This document shows, piece by piece, positions 48,706 through 56,858 of a stretch of DNA of 64,000 nucleotides. Under the pieces are notes generated by a model that saw only the letters and a program-made list of their open reading frames with translations, was not told the origin of the DNA and did no database searches. Position 1 is the first letter of the stretch. Each line of letters opens with the position of its first letter. This stretch comes from Sphingomonas sp. LM7 (GTDB taxonomy: Bacteria > Pseudomonadota > Alphaproteobacteria > Sphingomonadales > Sphingomonadaceae): assembly GCF_002002925.1 (NCBI RefSeq), contig NZ_CP019511.1:3379001-3443000 (forward strand). The letters run 5' to 3'. Both the position numbers and the translations under genes were made by a program.

Positions 48706-49137
48706 ATGAAGGGCCGTCCCCCCATCACGCGAACGCCGCAGGACAAGAAGGCGCTGAGTTTGGCCAAGGACCGGCGGAACGCCTATGGCGAGAGCGACAA
48801 GGCGTCGCGCAAGGCGATCCCGGCGCGAAAGGCCGGCGAAAACCGCAAATCGCGCCGCAAGGCAGTGCACGCGCTCAAGGTCGTCGAGCGCGTTGACGAA
48901 CGCGCCGCCGAAGTCATCGTCAGCTCGCTGGCGCATGACGTGGAGCGCGTCGGCGGCTGGACGAAGTCGCCCGACATGCCGCTCGGCGAAGTCGTCGCGC
49001 ACGCGAAGCGGGCCGCCTTATCGCGCGAAGGGCGAAAGGGCCGGGTGCGCGCCGAGGCCGAACGGCAGAGGGCCGCTCCGGATTATTCGGGAACGATCAT
49101 GATCGCGTCGACGATCCACGACGGGGACCGGGACTAG
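48706..49137 (+). CDS. Conserved basic hypothetical protein
   Basis: The 143-residue protein is very basic and lysine/arginine-rich: PPITRTPQDKKALSLAKDRR and GENRKSRRKAVHALKVVERV. It contains SLAHDVERVGGWTKSPDMPL and ends acidic. Such a composition suits nucleic-acid or ribosome association, but no family is recognised. It lies inside the otherwise leftward RNA-related group, convergent with miaB (their stops overlap by four bases). Confidence 0.7.
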   Translation: MKGRPPITRTPQDKKALSLAKDRRNAYGESDKASRKAIPARKAGENRKSRRKAVHALKVVERVDERAAEVIVSSLAHDVERVGGWTKSPDMPLGEVVAHAKRAALSREGRKGRVRAEAERQRAAPDYSGTIMIASTIHDGDRD

Positions 49138-50447
49138 GCCGCCGCCCGCCGTAGCTCGACGCCCGCCAGCGAATTGGGATCGGCGCGCACGATGTCCACT
49201 TCGATCAGATCGCCGATCTTCGCATCCGTCATCAGATGGACCGACTGCAGCCAGGGCGACTTGCCGAGCATCTGGCCCGGCAGCTTGCCCTTGCGGTCGA
49301 TCAGCACGGTGCAGCGCTTGCCGAAAGTCGCGGCGTTGAACGCGGCTTGGTCGCGGGCGATCGATGCCTGGAGCCGCGCGAGCCGCTCGACCATTACTTC
49401 CTCAGGCACGAAGCCATCGGTCATCTCGGCGGCGGGGGTGCCGGGGCGGGGGCTGTATTTGAAGCTGAAGCTCGCGGCATAGCCGACCTGATCGATCAGG
49501 CTCAGCGTCTCGGCGAAGTCTTCTTCGGTCTCGCCGGGGAAGCCGACGATGAAGTCGCCCGACAGCGCGATGTCGGGCCGTGCGGCGCGGACGCGATCGA
49601 GCAGCTTGAGGTAGGAGTCGCGGGTGTGCGACCGGTTCATCGCCTTGAGGATGCGGTCGCTGCCGGCTTGTACGGGGAGGTGTAGGTACGGCATCAGCTT
49701 CTCGACCTCGGAATGCGCGCGAATCAGGCCTTCGCGCATGTCGTTGGGATGGCTGGTGGTGTAGCGGATGCGGTGCAGCCCCGAGATCCGGTCGAGCGCG
49801 CGGATCAGCCCGTGCAAGCCGCGGCCCCCGGCATCGTCCCACGCATTCACGTTCTGGCCGAGCAGCGTGATCTCGCGCGCGCCGGCATCGACCAGCGCCT
49901 TCGCCTCGTCGACGATCGCGTCGAACGGCCGGCTGATCTCGGCGCCGCGGGTATAGGGCACCACGCAATAGGTGCAGAATTTGTCGCAGCCTTCCTGCAC
50001 GGTGAGGAACGCCGAGGGGCTGACCTTCCGCCGCGCGGGCAACGCGCCGAACTTGGCGGTGGTCGGCATGTCGGTGTCGAGCGCGGCGGTGCCCGCGGCG
50101 GCCTGCGCGACCAAGGCGGGCAGATTGTGATAGGCCTGCGGGCCGACGACGACATCGACCTTGGCGCGCGCGATGATCACATCGCCCTCGGCCTGCGCGA
50201 CGCAGCCGGCGACCGCGATCATCGGGTCCTTGCCGTGTTTCCGCAGGCGGCCAATGTCCGAATAGACCTTGTCGGTAGCCTTTTCGCGAATGTGGCAGGT
50301 GTTGAGCACGACGAGGTCGGCGGCACCGGCGTCGTCGATCGGCGTCATGCCCTGCGCGGCCATCAGCTCGCCCATGCGCTCGCCGTCATAGACGTTCATC
50401 TGGCAGCCGAACGACTTGACGTGGAAGGTTTTCGGGATCGGTTTCAT
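49134..50447 (-). CDS. miaB: tRNA-2-methylthio-N6-dimethylallyladenosine synthase
   Basis: The 437-residue radical-SAM methylthiotransferase makes ms2i6A37. The N-terminal UPF0004 domain gives three cluster cysteines (FGCQMNVYDGERM, NTCHIREKA and AGCVAQAEGD). The radical-SAM motif CDKFCTYC follows in FLTVQEGCDKFCTYCVVPYT, and a TRAM domain ends the protein (LPGQMLGKSPWLQSVHL). The start at 50447 is the ATG of MKPIPKTFHVKSFGCQ. Confidence 0.96.
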   Translation of the reverse strand: MKPIPKTFHVKSFGCQMNVYDGERMGELMAAQGMTPIDDAGAADLVVLNTCHIREKATDKVYSDIGRLRKHGKDPMIAVAGCVAQAEGDVIIARAKVDVVVGPQAYHNLPALVAQAAAGTAALDTDMPTTAKFGALPARRKVSPSAFLTVQEGCDKFCTYCVVPYTRGAEISRPFDAIVDEAKALVDAGAREITLLGQNVNAWDDAGGRGLHGLIRALDRISGLHRIRYTTSHPNDMREGLIRAHSEVEKLMPYLHLPVQAGSDRILKAMNRSHTRDSYLKLLDRVRAARPDIALSGDFIVGFPGETEEDFAETLSLIDQVGYAASFSFKYSPRPGTPAAEMTDGFVPEEVMVERLARLQASIARDQAAFNAATFGKRCTVLIDRKGKLPGQMLGKSPWLQSVHLMTDAKIGDLIEVDIVRADPNSLAGVELRRAAA

Positions 50448-50479
50448 TTGGGGGCGGCTATAGCTTGCATGGCACAATC

Positions 50480-50493
50480 CGTCACCCCGGGGT
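50480..50493. repeat. Truncated family A element
   Basis: Only CGTCACCCCGGGG-type sequence remains, half of a family A palindrome, between miaB and the end of the plsC-like gene. The other arm is missing. Confidence 0.5.
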
Positions 50494-50498
50494 GGCGA

Positions 50499-51278
50499 CT
50501 AGGGTTGCGGCGATGGCTTGTACCCGATCGCCTCCTCGGCAAACCGGAACGGGCGCAGCGGAAGGCCTAGCGCCCCCACCAGCGCGTCCTCGATGCGGCG
50601 GCGGCTCTCGGCGGCAATCGCCTTGCGGCCGGGGAAGTCGGCGGGGAAGAACGGCTCGAGGAAATGGACCTTGAGGGCGAAACCGCCCTTGCGCGCCAGG
50701 ATGCGCCTGGCATTGTTGAGACCGCGCTCCTGGCCGATCCAGCCGATCTCCTCGCTCGCGTCGCCATAATCGAGCAGCACCGGCTGGACCATCACGCCGG
50801 GGGGCGGCGGCTCGAGCACGCGCAGCATCGGCGTCTTGAACGGGAGCAGCGACTTGCCGTCGGTGGTGGTGCCTTCGGGGAAGACGGTGATCGCCCAATT
50901 CTCTGCCAATGCGTCGCGCAGCTGGTTGATCTGCTCGGCGACGCCCAGCCGGTTCTCGCGCTTGACGTAGACGGTACGATTGAGCCCGGCGAGCCATCCG
51001 ATCACCGGCGCGGCGCCGATCTCGGCCTTGGCGACGAACGCAGTGCCGCTCGCCCCGCCCAGCGCGAGGATGTCGATCCAGCTCAAATGGTTAGAGACGT
51101 AGAAGACGTCGCGGCGTAGCGGCACGCCGACCCGGACGACTCGCGCCCCGGCGATCCAGGCGGCGCGGCCAAGGAACCAGCGCGGCCAGGGCGAGGACAG
51201 CCGCAGCAGCCGCCACAGATAGTGCATCGGAACATGACTGAGCACTGCGAGCAGCAGCAATGCGACGCGGCCCCACAT
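50499..51278 (-). CDS. 1-acyl-glycerol-3-phosphate acyltransferase (PlsC-like)
   Basis: The 259-residue protein is a membrane acyltransferase. The catalytic H(x4)D motif is in FYVSNHLSWIDILAL, and the glycerol-phosphate-binding motif in ITVFPEGTTTDGKSLLPFKT. One or two N-terminal helices (VALLLLAVLSHVPMHYLWRL) anchor it. The start is uncertain: the frame is open to 51425, but residues before about 51290 are read from the family E repeat; ATG 51278 is a conservative choice. The gene order fur-plsC-miaB is conserved in relatives. Confidence 0.87.
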   Translation of the reverse strand: MWGRVALLLLAVLSHVPMHYLWRLLRLSSPWPRWFLGRAAWIAGARVVRVGVPLRRDVFYVSNHLSWIDILALGGASGTAFVAKAEIGAAPVIGWLAGLNRTVYVKRENRLGVAEQINQLRDALAENWAITVFPEGTTTDGKSLLPFKTPMLRVLEPPPPGVMVQPVLLDYGDASEEIGWIGQERGLNNARRILARKGGFALKVHFLEPFFPADFPGRKAIAAESRRRIEDALVGALGLPLRPFRFAEEAIGYKPSPQP

Positions 51279-51351
51279 CCGCACCTGCTCGGCGAAAGTC
51301 AGCCTGGTCGGAATGCCGTCCGCAGCTTCGGCGCGGCGATCGCCGCCGGTA

Positions 51352-51441
51352 TCGGTTCGCCCTAAGCTTGTCGAAGGGCGGCTATCCACGGCGTTCGTCC
51401 CTTGTGGCAAGGCGCACTTCGACAAGCTCCGTGCGAACGGT
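51352..51441. repeat. Imperfect inverted pair (family E)
   Basis: The left arm (51352-51380) reads CGGTTCGCCCTAAGCTTGTC and GAAGGGCG; the right arm (51412-51441) reads GCGCACTTCGACAAGCTCCG and TGCGAACGG. The arms match in inverse orientation over about 28 bases with a few changes, with 31 bases between them. It separates the fur end from the plsC start. CTTCGACAAGCT elements of this kind are dispersed in sphingomonad genomes. Confidence 0.85.
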
Positions 51442-51449
51442 CGGTGGGC

Positions 51450-51872
51450 TTACGCCTTGCGGTCGAGCGCGACGCCGTAGAGTTCCATCCGATGATCGAC
51501 GAGGCGGAAACCCAGCCGCTCGGCGATCTGCTTCTGGAGCAGCTCAAGCTCGGGATCGACGAATTCGATCACCTTGCCCGATTCGACGTCGATCAGATGG
51601 TCGTGATGCGCTTCGGGCGCGGGCTCGTAGCGCGCGCGGCCGTCGCCGAAATCGTGGCGGTCGAGGATGCCGGCCTCTTCGAACAGCCGCACGGTGCGAT
51701 AGACCGTGGCGATCGAGATGCCGGGATCGATCGCGGAGGCGCGTTCATAGACTTTTTCGACGTCGGGATGATCCTCGGCATCGGAAAGGACGCGGGCGAT
51801 CACCTTGCGCTGCTCGGTGATGCGCAGCCCCTTATCGTGGCAGAGTTGTTCGAGATCAATTTTGCGCGGCAT
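51450..51872 (-). CDS. fur: Fur-family metal regulator
   Basis: The 140-residue regulator has the winged helix (GLRITEQRKVIARVLSDAED, SIATVYRTVRLFEEAGILDR) and the dimerisation domain with the metal ligands of PAPEAHHDHLIDVESGKVIE. It binds DNA when loaded with ferrous iron or, as in the Mur variant of Alphaproteobacteria, manganese. Which metal it senses cannot be decided from sequence. The ATG at 51872 starts the conserved MPRKIDLEQLCH. Confidence 0.93.
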   Translation of the reverse strand: MPRKIDLEQLCHDKGLRITEQRKVIARVLSDAEDHPDVEKVYERASAIDPGISIATVYRTVRLFEEAGILDRHDFGDGRARYEPAPEAHHDHLIDVESGKVIEFVDPELELLQKQIAERLGFRLVDHRMELYGVALDRKA

Positions 51873-51916
51873 GGCGCCGATGTAACGGCATTGCGCGCGA
51901 GGGGGAAGAGGGCAGC

Positions 51917-51949
51917 AAAACGCCGGCCGAAGCGTGTGCTCCGGCCGGC
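51917..51949 (-). terminator. Intrinsic terminator behind mucR
   Basis: On the minus strand GCCGGCCGGAGC, loop ACAC and GCTTCGGCCGGC form a 12-pair stem with one mismatch, followed by GTTTTGC. It lies 28 bases beyond the mucR stop and separates mucR from fur. Confidence 0.82.
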
Positions 51950-51977
51950 GCAAGATCGCGTTCGCGAGGGCGAATAT

Positions 51978-52391
51978 TCAGCGCTTGCGGCGCTTGGTGC
52001 CCAGACCGATCTTCTTTGCGAGCGTGCGGCGCTGCTCGGCATAGTTGGGAGCGACCATCGGATAGTCAGCAGGAAGGTTCCACTTCGCGCGATACTGTTC
52101 CGGAGTCATCTGATAGTGCGTCATCAAGTGACGCTTAAGCATCTTGAGCTTCTTGCCGTCTTCGAGGCAGACAATGAAGTCCGGCTTCACCGAAGAACGG
52201 ATCGAAACCGCAGGCTCCTGCTTCACTTCCGGCTCTGCGGCGGCATTGCCAAGGCCAGTCAATGCGCCATGTACGTTCTGAATAAGCACCGGAAGATCGG
52301 AAACAGCAACGCTATTGTTGCTCACATGTGCTGCAACAATATCCGCAGTAAGCGTGATTAGTGTTTCCTGAATCTCAGCTGAACCGTCCAT
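51978..52391 (-). CDS. mucR: MucR/Ros-family transcription regulator
   Basis: The 137-residue regulator has an oligomerising N terminus ([20 protein letters not shown]) and the C-terminal Ros/MucR zinc finger: [20 protein letters not shown] followed by [16 protein letters not shown]. The second cysteine is replaced by aspartate, as in many MucR proteins. Members bind AT-rich DNA like H-NS and control exopolysaccharide, motility and cell-cycle genes in Alphaproteobacteria. It has its own terminator and probably its own promoter. Confidence 0.93.
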   Translation of the reverse strand: MDGSAEIQETLITLTADIVAAHVSNNSVAVSDLPVLIQNVHGALTGLGNAAAEPEVKQEPAVSIRSSVKPDFIVCLEDGKKLKMLKRHLMTHYQMTPEQYRAKWNLPADYPMVAPNYAEQRRTLAKKIGLGTKRRKR

Positions 52392-52416
52392 CTTATTTCC
52401 TTCGACCCGATTTAAT

Positions 52417-52435
52417 GGCGACTATAGGTGTCGCC
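52417..52435. promoter_or_regulatory. Inverted repeat in the mucR leader
   Basis: GGCGAC, a seven-base spacer and GTCGCC stand 26 bases before the mucR start; a further GGCGACC follows at 52441-52447. It may be an operator (MucR proteins often repress their own gene) or a leader hairpin. Confidence 0.35.
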
Positions 52436-52500
52436 TACGGCGACCCTATCGGACCATCCCAAACCAAAGGCAAGTCGTTAACCTTCAGTTACGGAAAAAA

Positions 52501-52977
52501 TCAGCGAAGCTCGCGCGCATAGGTGTGGGCGTCAAACGCTTGTCCCATCTTGCCTCTGTAATAGTTCTTTCGCTCGCCGACCTTCTCGAAACCTTCGCGA
52601 CGGTATAGCCGGACGGCATCGTTTCCCGAGCGTACCTCCAGATGAAGTTGCTCGACTCCACGCGTCCGGGCTTCGGCGATCACTGCACGCAATAGTGCCC
52701 CGGCGACTCCGCGCCGTCGCGCGGCAGGGCGAGTCGCGAGCAGCAGGAGCTCGGCTTCCTCGGCGGTCGTGCGTGCGAGCGCGAAGCCTGCATCGCCGCC
52801 ATCGAGGCTGGCGATCACCAGCCACACGCCGGGGAGCGAGAGCATGCCAAGGCACTGCGCGCTGGTCCACGCCTCGCCGAAGCGCGGATCGAACGCATCT
52901 GCCATGATGCGGCTGACTTCGATCAGGTCCTGCGAGCCGCCTTCGCGCAGCTCGGTCAGATTGAGCGTGCCGCTCAT
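52501..52977 (-). CDS. rimI: Ribosomal-protein-alanine N-acetyltransferase RimI
   Basis: The 158-residue GNAT enzyme contains the acetyl-CoA loop ATRPAARRRGVAGALLRAVI and the end LEVRSGNDAVRLYRREGFEK followed by VGERKNYYRG, typical of RimI (Y and the RxNYY segment). It acetylates the N terminus of protein S18 and possibly other proteins. Its start overlaps the tsaB stop (ATGA), the classical tsaB-rimI coupling. Confidence 0.93.
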   Translation of the reverse strand: MSGTLNLTELREGGSQDLIEVSRIMADAFDPRFGEAWTSAQCLGMLSLPGVWLVIASLDGGDAGFALARTTAEEAELLLLATRPAARRRGVAGALLRAVIAEARTRGVEQLHLEVRSGNDAVRLYRREGFEKVGERKNYYRGKMGQAFDAHTYARELR

Positions 52978-53606
52978 GCCAGCCCGCGCTCGGCCAGCGT
53001 CTTCGCGTCGGGTGCGCGGCCATAGATCGGGCGCGCGGGAAGCGCAGCCAGCGCGGCGGGAAGCAGGCGGGCGTCGCTGGCGTCGGGCAGCGACTCGATC
53101 AGCAGGGCGTCGGGTGCCAGCGCGGACAGATGGCGGACGCCGTTGCCGATCGCGGGCCGGCCGCCGAGCGCCGCCAGTGCTGCGGCGGGAAGCAGCGACT
53201 GCAAGGGGCCGTCGGGCGCGAGCGGCGATGCCGTGAACGATTGCATGAAGACCTCACCGTGCCCGCCTTCGAGAATCACGGCAAGTGCGGGCCATTCCGG
53301 ATGCGCCGCGAAGCCGGCCGCGGCGACCAGCGAGAGCGACGAATAGCCCGTTACTTCCGCTTTCCAGCCGATCGCCAGGCCCAGCGCCGCGGCGAGCCCG
53401 ACACGCACGCCGGTGAAGCTGCCGGGACCGACATCGACGAGGATGCGCGGCGCGCGGCCCTGCCCGGGCAGCGCGCCGATCATCGGCACCAGGCGCTCGG
53501 CATGGCCGCGTCCGACCACTTCGTGTCCGCTGGCGATGACTTCGCCGTCCTGCAGCAATGCTACCGAACAGGCGGCAGTCGCAGTCTCGATGACGAGCGT
53601 CGCCAA
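52974..53606 (-). CDS. tsaB: tRNA t6A-complex scaffold protein TsaB
   Basis: The 210-residue protein is an inactive ASKHA-fold partner of TsaD. It opens LATLVIETATAACSVALLQD and has RILVDVGPGSFTGVRVGLAA, the diagnostic motif. TsaB, TsaD and TsaE transfer the threonylcarbamoyl group made by TsaC (19594-20529) to A37. A TTG at 53606 is chosen as start, four bases after the stop of the preceding gene; ATG codons upstream would overlap that gene by about 70 bases. Confidence 0.9.
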   Translation of the reverse strand: MATLVIETATAACSVALLQDGEVIASGHEVVGRGHAERLVPMIGALPGQGRAPRILVDVGPGSFTGVRVGLAAALGLAIGWKAEVTGYSSLSLVAAAGFAAHPEWPALAVILEGGHGEVFMQSFTASPLAPDGPLQSLLPAAALAALGGRPAIGNGVRHLSALAPDALLIESLPDASDARLLPAALAALPARPIYGRAPDAKTLAERGLA

Positions 53607-53610
53607 TGCG

Positions 53611-54204
53611 TCAGACGACGCGGTTGAACTGATCGAATTCGGGACGGGGAAGCCGTTCGAAGATGGTGGAGGGGTCGCCATGGCCCAGCGTTGAGATGAA
53701 GTTGGATTTCAGATTGGGCTGGTCGCTGAAGAACGCTGCGTCAACCTTGGCGTTGTCGAATCCCGACATGGGACCGGTATCGAAGCCGAGCGCGCGTGCC
53801 GCGATGAGGAAATAGGCGCCCTGCAGCGACGAATTGCGGAAGGCGTGGGTGTAGCGCGCGGTGTCGTCGGCGAACCAGTCCTTGGCGGTCGGCGCGTGCG
53901 GGAAGAGCCAGGGCAGCTGTTCGTTGAACGCGAGGTCCATCGCGATGATAACGGTGACCGGCGCCTTGCGGATCTTGTCGCCATTGGTGCCGCTCGACAG
54001 CTCGGCGAGCTTGTCCTTGCCTTCCTGGCTGGTCACCCAGACGAAGCGCGCCGCCTGCTGGTTGGCGGAGGTCGGGCCCATCTTCACCAGATCGTAGATG
54101 CGGCGGATGTCGGCGTCGGTCACCGGCGTGTCGTCGAAACCGTTATAGCTGCGCGCGGTACGAAAGATCGTATCCAGCCCCGCATCATCGAGGGGACGGC
54201 CCAT
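53611..54204 (-). CDS. Nitroreductase-family protein, RutE/HadB type
   Basis: The 197-residue flavoprotein resembles malonic semialdehyde reductase RutE. It shows GLDTIFRTARSYNGFDDTPV, then YDLVKMGPTSANQQAARFVW, FNSEQLPWLFPH-like FNEQLPWLFPHAPTAKDWF and the end ISTLGHGDPSTIFERLPRPE. No rut genes are nearby, so the substrate is open (quinones, malonic semialdehyde or nitro compounds). The ATG at 54204 has AAGGA upstream. Confidence 0.88.
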   Translation of the reverse strand: MGRPLDDAGLDTIFRTARSYNGFDDTPVTDADIRRIYDLVKMGPTSANQQAARFVWVTSQEGKDKLAELSSGTNGDKIRKAPVTVIIAMDLAFNEQLPWLFPHAPTAKDWFADDTARYTHAFRNSSLQGAYFLIAARALGFDTGPMSGFDNAKVDAAFFSDQPNLKSNFISTLGHGDPSTIFERLPRPEFDQFNRVV

Positions 54205-54234
54205 ATTCAATATCCTTTCAGCGGGAACGCGCGA

Positions 54235-54810
54235 CTAGATGGCGCGGACTTCGGTGACTTCGGGAACATAGTATTTGAGCAATTGCTCGATCCCGTTCTT
54301 GAGCGTCGCGCTCGAAGACGGGCAGCCGGCGCAGGCGCCCTGCATCTGGAGATAGACCTTGCCCGCGTCGAAGCCGCGATAGACGATGTCGCCGCCGTCA
54401 TTGGCGACCGCGGGGCGAATGCGCGTCTCGATCAGTTCGCGGATCTGCGCGACGATCTCGGCATCTTCGGGATGGTCGCCGAAATCGGCCGATTCGGGCG
54501 GGACCGAGATGCCCGCGGCGGTGCCGGCATTGAACAGCGGCATGTTGGCCGAGAAATGATCGAGCAGGATCGCCAGCACGTCGGGCTTGAGATCGCGCCA
54601 TTCGACGCCCGGGCCCGCAGTGACAGAAATGAAGTCGCGGCCGAAGAACACCCCGGTCACGTCGCCGAAGGAGAACAGCGCGCTGGCCAGCGGCGATGCC
54701 TCGGCATCCTCCGGGCTGGCGAAGTCGCGGGTGCCCGCGTCCATCACCGTGCGTCCGGGAAGGAATTTGAGCGTGGCCGGGTTGGGCGTGGCTTCGGTCT
54801 CGATCAGCAT
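54235..54810 (-). CDS. NifU/NfuA-type Fe-S scaffold or carrier
   Basis: The 191-residue protein has an N-terminal NFU domain (IETEATPNPATLKFLPGRTV, SPLASALFSFGDVTGVFFGR) and a C-terminal NifU-like domain with the cluster motif QMQGACAGCPSSSATLKNGI (CxxC). It carries 4Fe-4S clusters to target apoproteins. MiaB, encoded in the same neighbourhood, is a typical client, which is a plausible though untested link. Start at the second ATG. Confidence 0.93.
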   Translation of the reverse strand: MLIETEATPNPATLKFLPGRTVMDAGTRDFASPEDAEASPLASALFSFGDVTGVFFGRDFISVTAGPGVEWRDLKPDVLAILLDHFSANMPLFNAGTAAGISVPPESADFGDHPEDAEIVAQIRELIETRIRPAVANDGGDIVYRGFDAGKVYLQMQGACAGCPSSSATLKNGIEQLLKYYVPEVTEVRAI

Positions 54811-54882
54811 GGCTGGCATGTGGCGCTTGTGCGGGTGCGGATCAAGCCAACACCGGGAAACGAAAGGTTTCGCGCCGGCAAG

Positions 54883-55155
54883 TCAGTCGCCGTCGCGCGG
54901 CTCGTGATGCGCGGCGTTGCTGACATCGTCGTCATGCCCGCTCTTGTCGCTGAAAAACGCCGCGGCGAACAATCCGCAGCCGAGCAAGGTCGAGAGGAAG
55001 ACGCCGCCGATCGTCGCGACGATCGCCGAAGGATAAAGCGCGTCGTGGATCGAGAGATACCAGAGCGCGCCGATCACCATCAATACGCCGGCAAATGCGA
55101 TCCACACCATCATCCGGCGGAATTCGCTCCAGGCCTTGCTGTGATCGGTAGACAT
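54883..55155 (-). CDS. Small two-helix membrane protein
   Basis: The 90-residue protein has two hydrophobic segments (MMVWIAFAGVLMVIGALWYL and VATIGGVFLSTLLGCGLFAA) and an acidic, histidine-containing tail (SGHDDDVSNAAHHEPRDGD). It is a common sphingomonad hypothetical protein; the function is unknown to me. Confidence 0.75.
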   Translation of the reverse strand: MSTDHSKAWSEFRRMMVWIAFAGVLMVIGALWYLSIHDALYPSAIVATIGGVFLSTLLGCGLFAAAFFSDKSGHDDDVSNAAHHEPRDGD

Positions 55156-55258
55156 GCGATGTCCTCTTCGCCTTGCGAAATGGGGGTGCGGCGAGACGGA
55201 TCAACCGCAGCCTGTCATTTGGGTAGTGCCCAGGCCGCGCAACAGTGGACGAATTGTC

Positions 55259-56755
55259 CTAGCGCAAATTGCGCGTCAGCCGATCGACGCGCGTCATCGC
55301 CAGCGCGGCGAGCACCAGCGTTCCGGCCGCGAACGCCATCGTCCAGATCGGCTCGCCGGGGAAGAAGCGCTTCATGATCGATCCCATCGCCGTGGCGACC
55401 AGCAATTGCGGCATCACCACGAAGACGTTGAACAACCCCATATAGATGCCGAGCTTCTTCTGCGGCAGGCTGGAGGCGAGGATCGCATAGGGCATTGCGA
55501 GGATCGACGCCCAGGCGATGCCGATGCCCACTTCGCTGAGCAGCAGCCAGTGCCGGTCGGGCATCAGGAAGAAGCTGGCATAGCCCGCCGCGCCGCACAG
55601 TAGCCCGACGATATGAGTGCGGGCCTGGCCGATGCGCGCGGCCAGGAAGGGGAGCAGCGTCAGCGCCGCAATCGCGGCGACGCCGTTATAGGTGGCGAAC
55701 AGCACGTCGACCCAGCTCGCGCCTTGCTGATAGCGCGCGTCGGTGGCGTTGGCGGCGCCATAGAAGACCTGGGTCACGATCGGCGTAGTGTTGATCCACA
55801 TGATGAACAAGGCAGACCAGCTGAAGAACTGTGCGACCGCAAGCCGCTTCATCAGCAGCGGCATGCCGGAGAAATCGCCGACGATGCTGCTCAGCATGTT
55901 GGTCGCGGATCCGGCGCTGGCCAGCGCGATCGCGACGGCGCTGGCCAGGCCATAGCCGAGCAGCAGCGCGCCGAGCAGATAGACTTCCTTTTCGAGCCCG
56001 AACTGGCCGACCGCCCAGACGACCAGAGCGCCGGCGGCGAGCCACGCGGCGCTGGCGGCATAGCTGCGCGTCGCGAGCGGGCGCGCGGGGTCTTGCGTTT
56101 CGGCGGGTGCGTCGAATGCCGCCATGGCGTCGGGCGCGTATTCGCGAGTGGTGACGACCGTCCACAGCACCGAGAGGAACAGCGCGGCACCGCCGAACCA
56201 GAAGGCGTAGCGCACCGTGTCGGGGATGCGGCCGTCGACCACCGTGTTGGACACGCCGAAATGCTCGAGCGCCCAGGGGAAGATCGAGCCGACCACCGCG
56301 CCCGCGCCGATGAACGCCGTCTGCAGCGCATAGCCCGCGGCGTGCTGGTCCTTGCGCAGCATGTCGCCGACAAAGGCGCGGAACGGCTCCATCGAGACGT
56401 TGATCGAGGCGTCGAGCACCCACAGCATCACTGCGGCGAACAACAGCGCCGGCGCCAGCGGCATCGCGAACAGCGACAGCGCCGCGAGCAGTGCGCCGGC
56501 GAAGAAATAGGGCCGGCGGCGGCCCAGCCGGCCGAGCCAGGTGCGGTCGCTCAGATGCCCGATCACCGGCTGGACGAGCAGCCCGGTGAGCGGGGCGGCA
56601 ACCCACAGCCACGGCAAGTCGTCGATATTGGCGCCGAAGGTCTGGAAGATCCGGCTCATATTCGCGTTCTGCAGCGCGAATCCGATCTGGATGCCGAAGA
56701 AGCCGAACGAGATGTTCCACAGGCCGGCAAAGGACTGGCGCGGTTTCTCGGTCAT
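55259..56755 (-). CDS. MFS sugar transporter (GPH/SLC45-like), maltose locus
   Basis: The 498-residue protein has 12 membrane helices and the glycoside-type MFS signatures: FGFFGIQIGFALQNANMSRI near the start, then GHLSDRTWLGRLGRRRPYFF (loop 2-3) and VSMEPFRAFVGDMLRKDQHA. This group imports maltose and other oligosaccharides by proton symport, as MalY in Caulobacter-type maltose loci. Adjacent LacI, TonB-receptor and GH13 genes agree. The start at 56755 (MTEKPRQSF) avoids codons read from the palindrome at 56804. Confidence 0.9.
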   Translation of the reverse strand: MTEKPRQSFAGLWNISFGFFGIQIGFALQNANMSRIFQTFGANIDDLPWLWVAAPLTGLLVQPVIGHLSDRTWLGRLGRRRPYFFAGALLAALSLFAMPLAPALLFAAVMLWVLDASINVSMEPFRAFVGDMLRKDQHAAGYALQTAFIGAGAVVGSIFPWALEHFGVSNTVVDGRIPDTVRYAFWFGGAALFLSVLWTVVTTREYAPDAMAAFDAPAETQDPARPLATRSYAASAAWLAAGALVVWAVGQFGLEKEVYLLGALLLGYGLASAVAIALASAGSATNMLSSIVGDFSGMPLLMKRLAVAQFFSWSALFIMWINTTPIVTQVFYGAANATDARYQQGASWVDVLFATYNGVAAIAALTLLPFLAARIGQARTHIVGLLCGAAGYASFFLMPDRHWLLLSEVGIGIAWASILAMPYAILASSLPQKKLGIYMGLFNVFVVMPQLLVATAMGSIMKRFFPGEPIWTMAFAAGTLVLAALAMTRVDRLTRNLR

Positions 56756-56803
56756 CGGGCGCCTCGCAAATTGACCCTCGGCTCCGGCGTCTCGCCAGGC
56801 GTG

Positions 56804-56832
56804 GTGGACCCCGGCACAAGGGCGGGGTGACA
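56804..56832 (-). repeat. Single family A palindrome
   Basis: The element reads GTGGACCCCGGCACAAGGGC and GGGGTGAC. It lies between the MFS gene and the lacI-type gene, both leftward, without an inverse partner close by. Confidence 0.85.
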
Positions 56833-56858
56833 AAACGGAGTGAACAGCAAGGGTCGGC

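Noticed and set aside
51279..51425. N-terminal extension of the plsC-like protein
   Set aside because: The extra residues (for example SRPSTSLGRTDTGG) are read from the family E inverted repeat and from non-conserved sequence, so a later start was chosen.
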